64,000 nucleotides of DNA from Rhodanobacter sp. ANJX3 (GCF_014200755.1 NZ_JACHCM010000002.1:62001-126000), one strand, 5' to 3'. Shown: positions 18,443 to 28,437, numbered from the stretch's first letter. Translations and numbers: made by a program. Notes: generated by a model from the sequence alone, not told the origin.

Positions 18443-19591
18443 TTAGCTACGCTTGCGCGGTTTGACTGGCGCCACGCGCTTTGCGCGAAATGGGGAGGCC
18501 GCCGATTTTTTGGCAGCCGCCTTGGTTGTTTTTTTCGATGAAGATTTGGCGATGGACTTCTTTACCGCCGAACGCGACACCTTTTTTACAGCGGCAGTTT
18601 TCGCCGTCGGAGCCTTCTCTGCGGCCGATCGCGTCACCCCGCTCGCCAGCAGCTGCTCCTTGAGCAAGGCTACATCGCGGCGTAATGAGGCCAGCTCTTC
18701 GGCGTGATCGGCGACGGGCGCCGCAGTCTTGCCCTGGCGCATCTCACGCCGCAGCGAATGCAAGCGCTCACCCAGACTCGACACGTCGCTGCGCGTCGGT
18801 ATGCCGAGCTGCTGGCAGAGATATTCGGTCTGCTCCTGCTGCAGCTGCCGCACGCGTATCTGCGTGTTGACCATCTCGCCGTACGCTTCGCGAAATTCTT
18901 CCGAGAGCGCAATCTCGGCGTAGGCTTCTTCCGCGCAATCGACCCACAAGTCGTACAGCACCTTCAGCGATTCGATCTGCTGGCCCGGCGCCGCGAGCTT
19001 GGACAGTCTCGCCTGCAGCTTTTCGATGGCCTGCGCATTGGAACGCTGCATCAGCGCCTGATAACGCTGTAAAGCTTCCAGATGTTTTGCGATGGCATCC
19101 GCCAGCGCCTGCTGCTGCGCGTGCGGGTCGTTGCCAAAGCCCGCAGCGCCGGGTGGCTGTGACTTCGCCGCGGAAGCGTCCGCTTTTTGATGGGAATTCA
19201 GCCACGCCTGCCACTGGTCGACAAAAGTTTTAGCCCCCGCATTATCGGCGCCTGCAAAACCGTGAGAGAAAGGCTGACCAGCGCCGGAGAAAAGCTGCTG
19301 GATCTGCTGCTGCCAGTCGTTCTGCGGGGTGGAAACTCTGGCTGCGGCACTTTGCAGCCAGTCGGCGTAGCTTTTCAGGCCAGCCAGCGCGTGGTCGAGC
19401 GTGAGATTGGGCGACGCACTCTTCGTTGAAGACGAGCGACGCGCATCTTCTGCGCTGGTACCGAACGGCGGCTGCATGTGGGCCGCAAACGCCTCCCAGG
19501 ATTTGCGCACCATATCCTGATAGTCCTTGGCGGCACCGGTCTGGAAAAAATCGTCTGCTTGCTTGGTCACGCGCGGGCTCTCGTCACTCAT
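18443..19591 (-). CDS. phaE: Class III PHA synthase subunit PhaE, with a Lys/Ala-rich tail
   Basis: 382 residues. The conserved PhaE core lies around residues 160-270 (LYDLWVDCAEEAYAEIALSE, then REAYGEMVNTQIRVRQ). It is followed by a helical segment (SLGERLHSLRREMRQ, LRRDVALLKEQLL). The last 60 residues are Lys/Ala/Ser-rich with repeats like AVKKSIAK and TTKAAAKKSA, resembling histone H1 or PhaF-type phasin tails that bind nucleic acid. PhaE activates PhaC and sets polymer length. The tail suggests, but does not prove, that granules could contact the nucleoid. The gene lies immediately before phaC. Confidence 0.88.
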   Translation of the reverse strand: MSDESPRVTKQADDFFQTGAAKDYQDMVRKSWEAFAAHMQPPFGTSAEDARRSSSTKSASPNLTLDHALAGLKSYADWLQSAAARVSTPQNDWQQQIQQLFSGAGQPFSHGFAGADNAGAKTFVDQWQAWLNSHQKADASAAKSQPPGAAGFGNDPHAQQQALADAIAKHLEALQRYQALMQRSNAQAIEKLQARLSKLAAPGQQIESLKVLYDLWVDCAEEAYAEIALSEEFREAYGEMVNTQIRVRQLQQEQTEYLCQQLGIPTRSDVSSLGERLHSLRREMRQGKTAAPVADHAEELASLRRDVALLKEQLLASGVTRSAAEKAPTAKTAAVKKVSRSAVKKSIAKSSSKKTTKAAAKKSAASPFRAKRVAPVKPRKRS

Positions 19592-19646
19592 GTCGCTTCA
19601 TCCTAGCAAAAGCGACCCGCGGAAAAACGGTCACGGCAAAAGCAAA

Positions 19647-19670
19647 AGGCCCGGCGTGAAAGCCGGGCCT
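19647..19670 (-). terminator. Intrinsic terminator of pnp
   Basis: AGGCCCGGC (19647-19655), six-base loop, GCCGGGCCT (19662-19670). On the minus strand it is followed by TTTTGCTTTT. It lies 25 bases after the pnp stop and closes the metY-pnp gene set. Confidence 0.9.
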
Positions 19671-19695
19671 CTCAATCGCATCGATAACTTGAAAC

Positions 19696-21804
19696 TCAGA
19701 CGCCGGCGGCGGCTTCGTCTTCGGTCACGGCTTTCATCGACAGGCGAATACGGCCCTGCTTGTCGACCTCGAGTACCTTCACCTTGACGATATCGCCTTC
19801 CTTGAGCTTGTCGGAAACCTTCTCGACACGCTCGCTGGAGATCTGCGACACGTGCACCAGACCATCCTTGCCCGGCATGATCGTCACGAAGGCACCGAAG
19901 TCCATCAGCTTGGCGACCTTGCCCTCGTAGATGCGGCCCGGCTCGACGTCGGAAACGATCTGCTCGATGCGCTTCTTCGCCGCGTCGCCCGCTTCGCGGT
20001 TGACCGAGGCGATGATGACCGTGCCGTCGTCGTTGATGTCGATCGTGGCGCCGGTCTCTTCGGTGATCGAGCGGATGGTCGCACCGCCCTTGCCGATCAC
20101 TTCGCGGATCTTGTCCGGGTGGATCTTGATGGTGATCAGGCGCGGTGCGTACTCGCTCATCTCGAGACGCGCCGTGGTGATGACCTTGGCCATTTCGCCG
20201 AGGATGTGCAGACGGCCACGCTTGGCCTGCTCCAGCGCTACCTTCATGATCTCTTCGGTGATACCGTCGATCTTGATGTCCATCTGCAGCGCGGAGATGC
20301 CGTTGGCGCTACCGGCCACCTTGAAGTCCATGTCGCCCAGATGATCTTCGTCGCCGAGGATGTCGGACAGCACGACGAAGTCGTTGCCTTCCTTGACCAG
20401 ACCCATCGCGATACCCGCCACCGGCGCCTTCAGCGGCACGCCGGCATCCATCATCGCCAGCGAAGAACCGCACACCGAGGCCATCGACGAGGAGCCGTTG
20501 GATTCGGTGATTTCCGAAACCACGCGCACCACGTAAGGGAATTCCTCGATGCTGGGCTTCACCGCCTGCACGCCGCGCTTGGCGAGACGACCGTGGCCGA
20601 TTTCGCGCCGCTTCGGCGCACCGAAGCGGCCGGCCTCGCCCACCGAGAACGGAGGGAAGTTGTAATGGAACAGAAACGGGTCTTTCGACTCGCCTTCCGG
20701 CGCGTCGATGATCTGCGCATCGCGGGTGGTGCCGAGCGTGGCAATCACCAGCGCCTGGGTTTCACCGCGGGTGAACAGCGCCGAACCGTGCGTGCGCGGC
20801 AGCACGCCAACGCGGCAGGTGATCGGACGCACGTCGTCGAGCTGACGGCCGTCGATACGCACCTTGGTCTTGAGCACGCTGTCGCGCATGGTGTGGTATT
20901 CGAGCTCGGCGAATTCCTTCGACAGCTCGGCCGAATGCCAACCGTTCTCTTCGGCCTGACCCTTGATCGAGGCCAGCGCTTCGGCCTTGATCGCCGAGAT
21001 CGCATCGCGGCGCTGCAGCTTGTCGCGCACCTGGAAGGCCTCTTCCAGCTTGTTGCCGACGGCGCCCTTGACGGCGGCAATCAGCGACTCGTTCTGTGCC
21101 GGCGCCTGCCAGTCCCACGACGGCTTGGCCGCTTCGGACGCCAGCTCGGCAATCGCGCGGATGGCGACCTGCATCTGCTGGTGACCGAACATCACGGCAC
21201 CGAGCATCACGTCCTCGGACAACAGCTTGGCCTCGGATTCCACCATCAGCACCGCACCGCTGGTACCGGCCACGACGAGGTCGAGGTCGGACGTTTTCAG
21301 CTCGGTATGGGTCGGGTTGAGCAGGTACTGGCCGTTGGCGTAACCGACGCGCGCCGCGCCGATCGGCCCCTTGAACGGGATACCGGCCAGGCTCAGCGCG
21401 GCGGAGGCGCCGAGCAGCGCAGCGATGTCGCCGTCGACTTCAGGGTTCAGCGAAACCACCTGGGCGATGACCTGCACTTCGTTCTTGAACTCTTCCGGAA
21501 ACAGCGGACGGACCGGGCGATCGATCAGACGCGAGGTCAGCGTCTCTTTCTCGGTCGGACGGCCTTCGCGCTTGAAGAAGCCACCCGGGATGCGGCCGGC
21601 CGAATAAAACTTTTCCACGTAATCCACGGTCAGCGGGAAGAAATCCTGACCTTCCTTCTGTTTGGTCGCCGCCACGGCGGTAACCAGCACCACCGTGCCG
21701 CCCATGCTGACCATCACCGCGCCGGACGCCTGGCGGGCAATTTCGCCCGTCTCCAGAGTGACTTCGTGACTACCGTACTGGAATGACTTGGTTACTTTTG
21801 CCAC
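19696..21804 (-). CDS. pnp: Polyribonucleotide nucleotidyltransferase
   Basis: 702 residues (E. coli 711). The GTG at 21804 is chosen; AGGA lies about 11 bases before it and the protein then starts [20 protein letters not shown] as in the family. Two RNase PH domains are joined by a helical linker, then a KH domain ([20 protein letters not shown]) and an S1 domain ([18 protein letters not shown]). [19 protein letters not shown] marks the second, catalytic PH core. It degrades RNA 3' to 5' with phosphate and adds tails. The rpsO-pnp gap holds two tandem copies of a hairpin repeat; in E. coli the same gap carries the RNase III site for pnp autocontrol. Confidence 0.97.
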   Translation of the reverse strand: MAKVTKSFQYGSHEVTLETGEIARQASGAVMVSMGGTVVLVTAVAATKQKEGQDFFPLTVDYVEKFYSAGRIPGGFFKREGRPTEKETLTSRLIDRPVRPLFPEEFKNEVQVIAQVVSLNPEVDGDIAALLGASAALSLAGIPFKGPIGAARVGYANGQYLLNPTHTELKTSDLDLVVAGTSGAVLMVESEAKLLSEDVMLGAVMFGHQQMQVAIRAIAELASEAAKPSWDWQAPAQNESLIAAVKGAVGNKLEEAFQVRDKLQRRDAISAIKAEALASIKGQAEENGWHSAELSKEFAELEYHTMRDSVLKTKVRIDGRQLDDVRPITCRVGVLPRTHGSALFTRGETQALVIATLGTTRDAQIIDAPEGESKDPFLFHYNFPPFSVGEAGRFGAPKRREIGHGRLAKRGVQAVKPSIEEFPYVVRVVSEITESNGSSSMASVCGSSLAMMDAGVPLKAPVAGIAMGLVKEGNDFVVLSDILGDEDHLGDMDFKVAGSANGISALQMDIKIDGITEEIMKVALEQAKRGRLHILGEMAKVITTARLEMSEYAPRLITIKIHPDKIREVIGKGGATIRSITEETGATIDINDDGTVIIASVNREAGDAAKKRIEQIVSDVEPGRIYEGKVAKLMDFGAFVTIMPGKDGLVHVSQISSERVEKVSDKLKEGDIVKVKVLEVDKQGRIRLSMKAVTEDEAAAGV

Positions 21805-21817
21805 GTTGATTTGTCCT

Positions 21818-21882
21818 GAATTGAGGAGTGCGGCTATGGATGACCGCTTTTTGACCTTCGCGTTCAAGGACGAACGCAGGAC
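21818..21882 (+). repeat. Dispersed hairpin repeat, copy B (rpsO-pnp gap)
   Basis: Core hairpin GCGTTC (21860-21865), loop AAGGAC, GAACGC (21872-21877). Upstream it aligns with copy D over about 65 bases, starting GAATTGAGGAGTGCGGCTAT here. It is oriented against the direction of the surrounding genes, so in the pnp leader RNA the reverse complement appears. It starts 14 bases upstream of the pnp start codon and could affect translation or decay. Confidence 0.65.
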
Positions 21883-21890
21883 CTTAATAG

Positions 21891-21945
21891 CGCGGCCAAG
21901 AATGACCGCTTTTCGATCTCTGCGTTCACGGACGAACGCACAGGC
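21891..21945 (+). repeat. Dispersed hairpin repeat, copy C (rpsO-pnp gap)
   Basis: Tandem partner of copy B, in the same orientation and about 62 bases away. Core hairpin GCGTTC (21922-21927), loop ACGGAC, GAACGC (21934-21939), preceded by AATGACCGCTTTTCGATC. The left end is less similar to copies B and D. Confidence 0.6.
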
Positions 21946-21958
21946 TACCTACGCTGAA

Positions 21959-22228
21959 TTACCGACGCAGGCCGAGGCGTTCGATCAGGGTCTGGTAACG
22001 GGCAAGATCGCGATCTTTCAGGTAGCTCAGCAGGCGCTTGCGCTGGTTGACCAGTTTCAGCAGACCGCGGCGGGAATGATGATCCTGCTTGTGCTCTTTG
22101 AAATGGCTGGTCAGGTGGTCGATGCGGGCCGACAGCAGCGCAACCTGGACTTCCGACGAACCGGTGTCGTTGGGGACGCGGCCGAAATCAGCAATGATCT
22201 TGCCGGTTTGTTCTACGGTGAGGGACAT
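21959..22228 (-). CDS. rpsO: 30S ribosomal protein S15
   Basis: 89 residues, identical in length to E. coli S15. Clear family sequence: [40 protein letters not shown], and a basic end. It binds 16S rRNA early in 30S assembly. AAGGA lies upstream of the ATG. In E. coli S15 represses its own mRNA through a leader pseudoknot; here the leader instead shows a perfect 20-bp palindrome (22254-22300), so any control must differ in detail. It lies between truB and pnp. Confidence 0.97.
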   Translation of the reverse strand: MSLTVEQTGKIIADFGRVPNDTGSSEVQVALLSARIDHLTSHFKEHKQDHHSRRGLLKLVNQRKRLLSYLKDRDLARYQTLIERLGLRR

Positions 22229-22253
22229 GAGTATGAATTCCTTGAAAAGCGAT

Positions 22254-22300
22254 GCGAAGCTTACGCAACGTCACCACGAATGACGTTGCGTAAGCTTCGC
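22254..22300. repeat. Perfect 20-bp palindrome in the truB-rpsO gap
   Basis: Arms GCGAAGCTTACGCAACGTCA (22254-22273) and its exact complement at 22281-22300, with a seven-base loop (CCACGAA). On the minus strand it is followed by ATCGCTTTTC and then the rpsO ribosome site, so the hairpin would lie in the rpsO leader, about 26 bases upstream of the ATG. It could be a terminator, an RNase III site or a mobile-element trace. Confidence 0.8.
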
Positions 22301-22390
22301 CTAATGAATGAAAGCGTTTAAATAACCTGTCTATTCTACTGACCACAGTGGTGTTACAACAAGTGCGCGGGGATTATCCCGCTAAATTCG

Positions 22391-23326
22391 CTAGCCCGGC
22401 GGCAGGTTGAATCCGCGCACGATCCGGGTAAATCCCTGAATATCCACTTCGATCAGGGCCAGCAGGGCACCATCGCTGGCGTAAGCCGCGCACTGGCCAA
22501 CCCGCGGCGCAGGATCCAACTGAATCTTCTGACCGCGCGAGATGGCCATGCTCTGACCATCGTCCAGGTTCACCGACGGCAGATCGGCCAATCCGGCCGA
22601 TACGGGAAGCAGCGACGTCAGCAGCGCCTCGTCGCCCTGCTCAGCCGCCTGCTGCAGTTCCTCGATGGTCACCATCCGCGGCTCCCGAAACGGCTCGACC
22701 CAAAGGCGCCGGAGCGTCGTGACGTGCGCTCCGCAGCCCAGATCCTCGCCAATATCCACCGCCAGCGAACGTACGTAGGTGCCCGAACCGCATTCGATAT
22801 GCAAGGTCAGCGTGTCGTCCGTACGGGCCAGTAAATCGAGGCGATAAACGTCGACCTCGCGCGCCGGCACCTCGACCGCCTCGCCGCGGCGGGCCTTGAC
22901 GTACAGTCGCTCGCCGTCCTGCTTCAGCGCCGAGTAAACCGGCGGCACCTGCAGGATGCGACCGCGCAGTTTCACCAGCGCCGCCTCGATGGTGGCCTCA
23001 TCCAAGGCCGGTACCGGCCGGCTCAGCAGAACCTCGCCTTCCTTGTCCGCGGTATCGGTGGTGACGCCGAGCTGGCACTGCGCGATATATGCCTTGCGCG
23101 ACCCCAGCAGGCTACCGGCCAGCTTGGTCGCCTCACCGAAACACAGCGGCAACAGGCCCGTAGCCAGAGGGTCGAGCGCGCCGGTATGACCGCCCTTGGA
23201 AGCGCGCAGCAGTCGTCGAACCGCCTGCAACGCCTGATTGGAACTCAGGCCCAGCGGCTTGTCGAGCAGGAGAATGCCGTGCAGATCGCGGTTTTGAACG
23301 CGCGGAATACGAATGGAACGACTCAT
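22391..23326 (-). CDS. truB: tRNA pseudouridine(55) synthase
   Basis: 311 residues from ATG 23326, five bases after AAGG; a TTG one codon earlier is less likely. The catalytic Asp is D52 in GGHTGALDPLATGLLPL. YVRSLAVDIG and the C-terminal PUA-like segment also fit the family. It makes pseudouridine 55 in the T loop of nearly all tRNAs. It sits between rbfA and rpsO as in E. coli. Confidence 0.96.
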   Translation of the reverse strand: MSRSIRIPRVQNRDLHGILLLDKPLGLSSNQALQAVRRLLRASKGGHTGALDPLATGLLPLCFGEATKLAGSLLGSRKAYIAQCQLGVTTDTADKEGEVLLSRPVPALDEATIEAALVKLRGRILQVPPVYSALKQDGERLYVKARRGEAVEVPAREVDVYRLDLLARTDDTLTLHIECGSGTYVRSLAVDIGEDLGCGAHVTTLRRLWVEPFREPRMVTIEELQQAAEQGDEALLTSLLPVSAGLADLPSVNLDDGQSMAISRGQKIQLDPAPRVGQCAAYASDGALLALIEVDIQGFTRIVRGFNLPPG

Positions 23327-23353
23327 CAATGCCTTGCTGCCAACGTCGATGGA

Positions 23354-23737
23354 TCAGTCTTTCTTGTCGCCGGCGGGCGGCAACAGATCGCGCGATTGTT
23401 GGCGCAGCAGCGATTCGATGCGCTCGCCCTTGTCGACCGAATCGTCGTACTTGAACTTCAACTCGGGCACGCGCCGCATGCGCATGCCGCTGTGCGCCAG
23501 CAAATGACGAATCTCGTGGCTGATGTCGTTGAGCGCCTTCACTGCCGGCAACCCCTGTTCGGGCATCAGCGCGGTAACCCATACCGTGGCCCAGTCCAGG
23601 TCACGGGTGATCTCGACGTCGGACACGCTGACCGACGGCAGGCCGTGATCGCGCACGGCCGCATGCACCAGCAAACCCAGTTCGCGGCGCAGTTCGGCAC
23701 CGATGCGGTCGGTGCGTTTGAAATCACGGGATGGCAT
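23354..23737 (-). CDS. rbfA: 30S ribosome-binding factor A
   Basis: 127 residues. MPSRDFKRTDRIGAELRREL and the KH-like core (DVEITRDLDWATVWVTAL, RHLLAHSGMRMRRVPELKF) are typical. It helps mature the 5' end region of 16S rRNA and is needed in cold adaptation. The Asp/Lys-rich end is unconserved in the family. It starts 85 bases after infB, a gap with purine-rich repeats (23757-23812), and is followed closely by truB. Confidence 0.95.
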   Translation of the reverse strand: MPSRDFKRTDRIGAELRRELGLLVHAAVRDHGLPSVSVSDVEITRDLDWATVWVTALMPEQGLPAVKALNDISHEIRHLLAHSGMRMRRVPELKFKYDDSVDKGERIESLLRQQSRDLLPPAGDKKD

Positions 23738-23756
23738 GGCAGGTTCCTCAAAATCC

Positions 23757-23812
23757 AGGGGCGAGAGACGAGATTCGAGGGACGAGAAAGTCCTCTCGAC
23801 TCGTCCCTCGAC
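23757..23812. repeat. Purine-rich repeats and hairpin in the infB-rbfA gap
   Basis: CGAGAGACGAG (23762-23772) and CGAGGGACGAG (23776-23786) form a direct repeat. The second unit pairs perfectly with CTCGTCCCTCG (23800-23810) across a 13-base loop. Fills nearly the whole gap. Confidence 0.6.
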
Positions 23813-23821
23813 CCTTCGCTG

Positions 23822-26647
23822 TTACAGCGTACGTGCGACTTCCGTGCGCTCGAAGCACTCGATCTGGTCGCCCGGCTTGACGTCGTTGTACTGCTTGACG
23901 GCGATGCCGCACTCCATGCCGTTGCGCACTTCGTCGACCAGCTCCTTGAAGCGGCGCAGCGATTCGAGCTCGCCTTCGAAGATCACCACGTTGTCGCGCA
24001 GCACGCGGATCGGCTTGCTGCGCTTGACCGAGCCCTCTACGACCATACAACCGGCCACGGCGCCGAACTTGGAGCTGCGGAACACGTCGCGGACCTGGGC
24101 GATACCGATGATGTCCTCGCGCACTTCCATGCCGAGCAGGCCGGTGGCCGCCTGGGTCACCTGATCGATCACGTCGTAGATGATTGAGAAGTAACGCACG
24201 TCCAGACCGGACGTCTCGATCACCTTGCGCGCGGAGGCGTCGGCACGCACGTTGAAACCGATCACCAAGGCCTTGGAAGCCGCGGCCAGCGTGGCATCGG
24301 ATTCGTTGATGCCGCCCACGCCGGAGGAAACCACGTTGACGCGCACACGCTCGTTGCCGATCTGCGTCAGCGACTCGCGCAACGCCTCGACCGAACCCTG
24401 CACATCGCCCTTGACCAGGATGTTGAGCGTCTGCTGCTCCACGCCCTGACCCATCTTGGCAATGATGTCTTCCAGACGATTGCTCTTGCTGACCATGCGC
24501 GTTTCGCGACGCTTGAGCTCTCGCTCCTGCGCCACTTCGCGCGCCAGCCGCTCGTCGTCGACGCAGACAAAGTCGTCGCCGGTTTCCGGAACACCGGAAA
24601 GGCCCAGCACCTGCACCGGAATCGACGGGCCGGCCTCCTGCACCTGCTTGCCGTTTTCGTCGATCAGCGCGCGCATACGGCCGTATTCGACGCCGCACAC
24701 GATGAAATCGCCTTTCTTCAGCGTACCCTGCTGCACCAGCACGGTCGCCACCGGACCACGGCCCCGGTCAAGGCTGGACTCGATCACCACGCCCGAGGCG
24801 CGGCCGTCGGCTACGGCCTTCAGCTCCATCACTTCGGCCTGGATCGAGATCGCATCGAGCAGGTCGTCGACACCGGTACCGGCCTTGGCCGACACAGGAA
24901 TGAACTGCACGTCGCCGCCCCAGTCTTCCGGCACCACTTCGTACTGCACCAGACCCTGCTTCACGTTCTCCGGGTTGGCGCCGTCCTTGTCCATCTTGTT
25001 GACGGCGACGATCAGCGGCACCTTGGCGGCGCGCGCATGCTTCACCGCTTCGACGGTCTGGGGCATGACGCCGTCATCGGCGGCCACCACCAGCACCACG
25101 ATATCGGTCGACTGCGCACCGCGGGCACGCATCGAGGTAAACGCCGCGTGTCCGGGCGTGTCGAGGAAGGTGATGACGCCACGCGAGGTTTCGACGTGAT
25201 ATGCGCCGATGTGCTGCGTGATGCCGCCCGCCTCGCCCGACGCCACCTTGGTACGACGGATGTAATCGAGCAGCGAGGTTTTGCCGTGATCGACATGGCC
25301 CATGATGGTGACCACCGGCGGACGCGTGACCTTGTCGCCGACCAGCTCCACATTCTGCGTGTGCGCGGCCAGGGTGTCTTCGGCGTTGCTCTGGGTGTCG
25401 GCCACAACAGTATGGCCGAGCTCCTCGACCACCAGCACGGCGGTATCGTGATCGACGGTCTGGTTGATGGTCGCCATGACGCCCATCTTGAACAGCGCCT
25501 TGACCACCTCCGAACCCTTGACCGCCATCTTCTGCGCCAGATCGGCCACGCTGTTGGTCTCGGCCACGACGACTTCACGCACGACAGGTGCAGTCGGGCG
25601 TGAAAAGCCGTGCGGGCCGGTTGGGGCACTGTTGCTGCGCGACATGTCGCGGCCGGACAGACGACCGGCCTTGCCGCCGCGCTTGTTGTTCGACGACGAC
25701 GAGCGGCGAGCCCGGTCGGCCTCGCTCAAATGCATCTGGCCACCGGCGAAACGCTTGCTGCCGTCGCGCTCTTCCTTGCCGCTTCCAGGGACTTCGCTGC
25801 GCTCTCGCGCATGCTTGGGCTTGCGGCTGGCATCGCCGGACGAGGCGCCGGGTGCAGTGGCGTCGGCGCTCGGTCGTGCCGCTGGTGCAGCGGCGGGCGC
25901 CGCTGGAGCGGGTGCCGGGGCGGGAACGGGCTTGACCAGCTTTTCGCGTTTGCGCGGCTCGTGAATGCGCGGAAGAATCATGCCCAGCTCGCGGGTGTCC
26001 ATGCGCTGGGTCACGAAGGGCTCGTCGGCAGCCGGCGCGGGCGCCGGGGCCGGAGCCTCGGCGACCGGGACGGGAGCGGGCACTTCCGCGACCTGGTCGA
26101 TGCGGGCGGCGGCCGATTCGGCGGCAGCCTGGGCATCGGCCTGCTCCTGCTGGCGCTGCTGCTCTTCCAGGGCGCGCTGCTGCGCTTCCTGCTGGCGGCG
26201 CTGCTCGGCTTCGGCACGCTCCCGCTCTTCGGCCTCGCGCTGCTGCTGCGACTCCTGCAGCTTGCGCATGGCGTCTTCGCGCTCGCCATCGACGCCGGCA
26301 TCGCCCGCGATTTCGCTGCGCTTGACGTAGGTGCGCTTGGCGCGAACCTCGACGTTGACCGTCTTCGCCGTGCCCACCGTGCCACGGGCACCCGGCGTGG
26401 CGATTTTCAATTCACCGACGGTGCGACGCTTGAGCGTGATCTGGCGGGGCGCGCTGTCACCGGTTTCGGCGGCGACTTCGTTCTTGCCGTGCGTGCGACG
26501 CAGGAACCCGAGCAGCTTCACCTTTTCGGTGCTGCTGATGGTCTGTTCCTGATCGGAAAATTCCATGCCGGCTTCGCCGAGCTGCTTGAGCAGCCGGTCG
26601 ACGGGCATGCCCAGTGTATGGGCGAGTTGTTTGATCGTGTCCGACAT
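23822..26647 (-). CDS. infB: Translation initiation factor IF-2
   Basis: 941 residues from ATG 26647, with GGAG about ten bases upstream; a longer in-frame start adds a low-complexity stretch. Layout: IF2_N helix (1-50, [20 protein letters not shown]), an associated domain, a Glu/Gln/Arg/Ala-rich coiled coil near 160-210, a Pro/Ala linker, a second IF2_N-like segment, then the GTPase domain with GHVDHGKTS near 450, [12 protein letters not shown] and SAKAGTG. The C-terminal domains bind fMet-tRNA. It directs initiator tRNA to the 30S subunit. The initiator tRNA gene heads the same cluster. Confidence 0.97.
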   Translation of the reverse strand: MSDTIKQLAHTLGMPVDRLLKQLGEAGMEFSDQEQTISSTEKVKLLGFLRRTHGKNEVAAETGDSAPRQITLKRRTVGELKIATPGARGTVGTAKTVNVEVRAKRTYVKRSEIAGDAGVDGEREDAMRKLQESQQQREAEERERAEAEQRRQQEAQQRALEEQQRQQEQADAQAAAESAAARIDQVAEVPAPVPVAEAPAPAPAPAADEPFVTQRMDTRELGMILPRIHEPRKREKLVKPVPAPAPAPAAPAAAPAARPSADATAPGASSGDASRKPKHARERSEVPGSGKEERDGSKRFAGGQMHLSEADRARRSSSSNNKRGGKAGRLSGRDMSRSNSAPTGPHGFSRPTAPVVREVVVAETNSVADLAQKMAVKGSEVVKALFKMGVMATINQTVDHDTAVLVVEELGHTVVADTQSNAEDTLAAHTQNVELVGDKVTRPPVVTIMGHVDHGKTSLLDYIRRTKVASGEAGGITQHIGAYHVETSRGVITFLDTPGHAAFTSMRARGAQSTDIVVLVVAADDGVMPQTVEAVKHARAAKVPLIVAVNKMDKDGANPENVKQGLVQYEVVPEDWGGDVQFIPVSAKAGTGVDDLLDAISIQAEVMELKAVADGRASGVVIESSLDRGRGPVATVLVQQGTLKKGDFIVCGVEYGRMRALIDENGKQVQEAGPSIPVQVLGLSGVPETGDDFVCVDDERLAREVAQERELKRRETRMVSKSNRLEDIIAKMGQGVEQQTLNILVKGDVQGSVEALRESLTQIGNERVRVNVVSSGVGGINESDATLAAASKALVIGFNVRADASARKVIETSGLDVRYFSIIYDVIDQVTQAATGLLGMEVREDIIGIAQVRDVFRSSKFGAVAGCMVVEGSVKRSKPIRVLRDNVVIFEGELESLRRFKELVDEVRNGMECGIAVKQYNDVKPGDQIECFERTEVARTL

Positions 26648-26758
26648 CGTGTTGTTGCTCCGCCGTTTCCGCGCTTGGGCTCTTGCGGGCCCTGAAGACC
26701 TTTCTCGGTCCTTGTCGACTGTGCCGCGATAAGTTGCACCGCCACCGCCATCCATGGT

Positions 26759-26804
26759 GAAAGGCTTCCGAAGAAACCTTTCTCAGCGCGCCCATCCAGG
26801 GCGC
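26759..26804. repeat. Two hairpins in the nusA-infB gap
   Basis: GAAAGGCTTC (26759-26768) with GAAACCTTTC (26773-26782), one C-A mismatch and a CGAA loop; then GCGCCC (26788-26793) with GGGCGC (26799-26804). The gap is 172 bases, long for this operon, so the mRNA may be processed or regulated here. Confidence 0.5.
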
Positions 26805-26819
26805 AGCCTCGTCCGCGGG

Positions 26820-28325
26820 TTAGCCGCCTTTCTCCAACCGTTCGATCATCGGCGCTCGTGCAGCCATGATCAGAGCAGCGGCCCGCGCTTCGTCCATGCC
26901 TTCGATATCGATCAGGTCGTCCACCGCCTGATCGGCCAGGTCGTCCAGCGTGCTGATTTCGCGGGCGGCCAGCGCATAGGCGGTGGCTTCGTCCATGCCC
27001 TCGAGCGTAAGCAGTTCGTCGGAAGGCTGATGGTCGCCCACGCCCTCCTCCGCTGCCAGTGCCTCGGTGAGCAGCGCATCGCGGGCGCGGGCACGGAGTT
27101 CCTCGACGATATCCTCGTCGAAACCCTCGACCGCCAGCAGCTCGGCGCTGGGAACGTAGGCGATTTCCTCGATGCTGGAAAAGCCTTCCTGCACCAGGAT
27201 AATGGCGATTTCCTGGTCGACTTCAAGCTTGTCCATGAACAGCTGGCGTGCGGCCTCCTGCTCGGACTCGCTCTTGGCGGTGACCTGATCCTGGGTCATC
27301 ACATTGAGCTGCCAGCCGGTCAGCTTGCTGGCCAGACGTACGTTCTGGCCGCCGCGACCGATCGCCTGGGACAGCTTGTCCTCGGCTACCGCGATGTCCA
27401 TCGAGTGCTTTTCTTCATCCATGATGATCGACTGCACTTCGGCCGGCGCCATCGCATTGATGACGAACTGCGCCTGGTTCTCGTGCCACAGGATAATGTC
27501 GACGCGCTCGCCGTTGAGATCGTTCGACACCGCCTGCACGCGCGAACCGCGCATGCCGATGCAGGCGCCGATCGGATCGGTGCGGCTGTCGTGTGCCAGC
27601 ACGGCGATCTTGGCGCGGTCGCCCGGATCGCGGGCGCAGCCCTTGATCTCGACCAAGCCCTGGCCCACTTCCGGCACTTCGAGCTTGAACAGCTCGATCA
27701 TGAACTCCGGTGCGGCGCGCGATACGAACAGCTGCGGGCCGCGCACTTCGGACTTCACTTCATACAAATAGCCGCGCACGCGATCGCCGACGCGGGCCGA
27801 TTCGCGCGGAATCGTCTTGTCGCGCGGAATGAATGCCTCGGCATTGCTGCCCAGGTCCAGATAGATGTTGCCGCGCTCGACGCGCTTGACGATGCCGGTG
27901 ACCAGCTCGCCAACGCGATCGGCGAAGGCGTCGACCACCTGCTGGCGCTCGGCTTCACGCACGCGCTGCACGATCACCTGCTTGGCGGCCTGCGCGGCGA
28001 TGCGGCCGAACTCGGCGTTCTCGACCTGCTGCTCGATGAATTCACCGACCTGAGCATCGGGACGCTCGTCGATCGCGTCCATCAGGCGCAGCTGGTAGGA
28101 CGGCGACTCCATCTCGCCGTCGTCGGCAATCACTTCCCAGCGGCGGAAGGTTTCGTATTCGCCGGTATCGCTGTCGATGGACACGCGAATGTCCGGCTCT
28201 TCGTCCGGATAGCGCTTCTTCGCCGCCGAAGCCAGCGCGGCTTCCATGGCTTCGAAAATGACTTCACGCGGCACGCCCTTTTCATTGGCGACGGCATCAA
28301 CGACCAGCAAAAGCTCTTTGCTCAT
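26820..28325 (-). CDS. nusA: Transcription termination/antitermination factor NusA
   Basis: 501 residues (E. coli 495). N-terminal RNA polymerase-binding domain ([20 protein letters not shown]), an S1 domain ([16 protein letters not shown]), two KH domains ([15 protein letters not shown] and [15 protein letters not shown]), and two acidic helix-hairpin-helix repeats at the C terminus ([25 protein letters not shown]), the latter typical of gammaproteobacterial NusA. It controls pausing, termination and rRNA antitermination. It follows rimP after a 112-base gap holding repeat copy D. Confidence 0.97.
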   Translation of the reverse strand: MSKELLLVVDAVANEKGVPREVIFEAMEAALASAAKKRYPDEEPDIRVSIDSDTGEYETFRRWEVIADDGEMESPSYQLRLMDAIDERPDAQVGEFIEQQVENAEFGRIAAQAAKQVIVQRVREAERQQVVDAFADRVGELVTGIVKRVERGNIYLDLGSNAEAFIPRDKTIPRESARVGDRVRGYLYEVKSEVRGPQLFVSRAAPEFMIELFKLEVPEVGQGLVEIKGCARDPGDRAKIAVLAHDSRTDPIGACIGMRGSRVQAVSNDLNGERVDIILWHENQAQFVINAMAPAEVQSIIMDEEKHSMDIAVAEDKLSQAIGRGGQNVRLASKLTGWQLNVMTQDQVTAKSESEQEAARQLFMDKLEVDQEIAIILVQEGFSSIEEIAYVPSAELLAVEGFDEDIVEELRARARDALLTEALAAEEGVGDHQPSDELLTLEGMDEATAYALAAREISTLDDLADQAVDDLIDIEGMDEARAAALIMAARAPMIERLEKGG

Positions 28326-28364
28326 TGCAGCAACTCCATAGGCGCCCGCAGGCTTCCCAAACGT

Positions 28365-28432
28365 CGAGTTTTGCGTTCGTCCCTGAACGCCAGGATCACG
28401 AAGCGGCCATCCATGGCCGCACTATTCAATTC
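28365..28432 (-). repeat. Dispersed hairpin repeat, copy D (rimP-nusA gap)
   Basis: On the minus strand it starts GAATTGAATAGTGCGGCC, nearly the same as copy B. It contains two perfect hairpins: GCGGCCAT/ATGGCCGC (28403-28410 with 28413-28420) and GCGTTC/GAACGC (28373-28378 with 28385-28390). Unlike copies B and C it is in the same direction as the operon. It begins six bases after the rimP stop. Confidence 0.65.
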
Positions 28433-28437
28433 TTCAA

